Source: JAGLSB01 sp023135955
GTDB lineage: Bacteria > Bacteroidota > Bacteroidia > Bacteroidales > GCA-2748055
Length of the DNA stretch: 14,752 bases
Reading direction: 5' to 3'
Assembly: GCA_030673645.1 (NCBI GenBank)
Contig: DAOVIO010000099.1
Location: forward strand, 1 to 14,752
Position 1 is the first letter of the stretch. The number at the start of each line of letters is the position of its first letter. Below the pieces are notes generated by a model. It ran no database searches, had not been told where the DNA came from, and worked only from the letters and a program-made list of their open reading frames with translations. This document shows positions 14,606 through 14,752 of this stretch, piece after piece. The translations under genes were made by a program, and so were the position numbers.

Positions 14606-14752
14606 CGAAGTGAGCACCTCCCAAGTGAACACAAGTGAACATCTCCCAAACGAGCCGAGCGAGTACCTCCCAAGTGAACGAAGTGAACATCTCCCAAACT
14701 CACGAAGTGAGTGCCTCCCCAACGAGCGAAGCGAGTATCTCCCCGCGAGCAA
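14606..14752. repeat. 24-bp-period minisatellite, continues past right edge
   Basis: Units start with CTCCC at a near-constant 24-nt spacing (one unit is 25 nt). Each unit then carries a CGAAGTGA-type or CGAAGCGA-type core. At least five full units and flanking partial ones are seen. Some units form small hairpins, such as ACTCAC, GAA loop, GTGAGT. Units differ by a few substitutions, so the array is old or slowly drifting. Because 24 is a multiple of 3, the minus strand stays open and reads as an 8-residue repeat (GRYSLRSL-like), which looks like a by-product of the repeat. Confidence 0.85.

Larger units (their letters stand above)
14296..14752. other. Gene-free region upstream of purD, repeat-rich
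   Basis: Apart from the purD promoter, these 457 bases carry a 16-bp tandem repeat (14401-14446), an AT-rich unremarkable stretch (about 14447-14560) and a 24-bp minisatellite to the right edge. I see no convincing gene, RNA gene or transposase. Confidence 0.6.

Noticed and set aside
14516..14752. Minus-strand open frame of 78 codons with an 8-residue repeat
   Set aside because: It begins with TTG at the window edge, consists mostly of the translated 24-bp minisatellite and ends in low-complexity sequence; no family resemblance or start context.
14560..14752. CRISPR array
   Set aside because: The period is only 24 nt with no unique spacers; units are drifting tandem copies, as in a minisatellite.

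Overview
The window comes from a member of the Bacteroidota. The signs are low GC throughout, TAnnTTTG-type -7 promoter elements ahead of several genes, Cys-terminated lipoprotein signals, a TonB-dependent receptor, a Tat-exported Gfo/Idh/MocA oxidoreductase and a DUF6427-type membrane protein next to purD. I cannot place it more precisely from this sequence alone.

Left part (1-5138, all minus strand): the 5' part of a TonB-dependent outer-membrane receptor runs off the left edge. Upstream of it lies a tightly spaced pair, a GH5-type glycoside hydrolase lipoprotein followed 2 nt later by a zinc-dependent medium-chain dehydrogenase. A strong intrinsic terminator separates that pair from a Tat-exported Gfo/Idh/MocA oxidoreductase. 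This side looks like carbohydrate handling at the cell surface.

Centre (5337-11824, all plus strand): an AlbA_2 (Schlafen-like) putative DNA-binding regulator, possibly with a leaderless mRNA, precedes a compact cluster. The cluster holds a SiaB-family GHKL-type kinase and a SiaC/DUF1987 partner carrying the conserved Thr68 acceptor. Next comes a 1014-residue protein with an N-terminal TerB-like domain, an ABCG-type ATPase and an ABCG-type membrane domain. After a 282-bp structured gap follow a lipoprotein and a small secreted beta-rich protein whose reading frames overlap by one base. In Pseudomonas SiaB phosphorylates SiaC, and SiaC controls a diguanylate cyclase. Here there is no SiaA phosphatase and no GGDEF gene, and the adjacent candidate output is an ABC exporter. 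This is the most interesting part of the window.

Right part (11825-14752): a REP-like palindromic repeat sits between convergent transcription units. Then, on the minus strand, purD with a recognisable promoter leads into a DUF6427-like polytopic membrane protein. The last 360 bases hold no convincing gene but carry a 16-bp tandem duplication and a 24-bp-period minisatellite that continues beyond the right edge.
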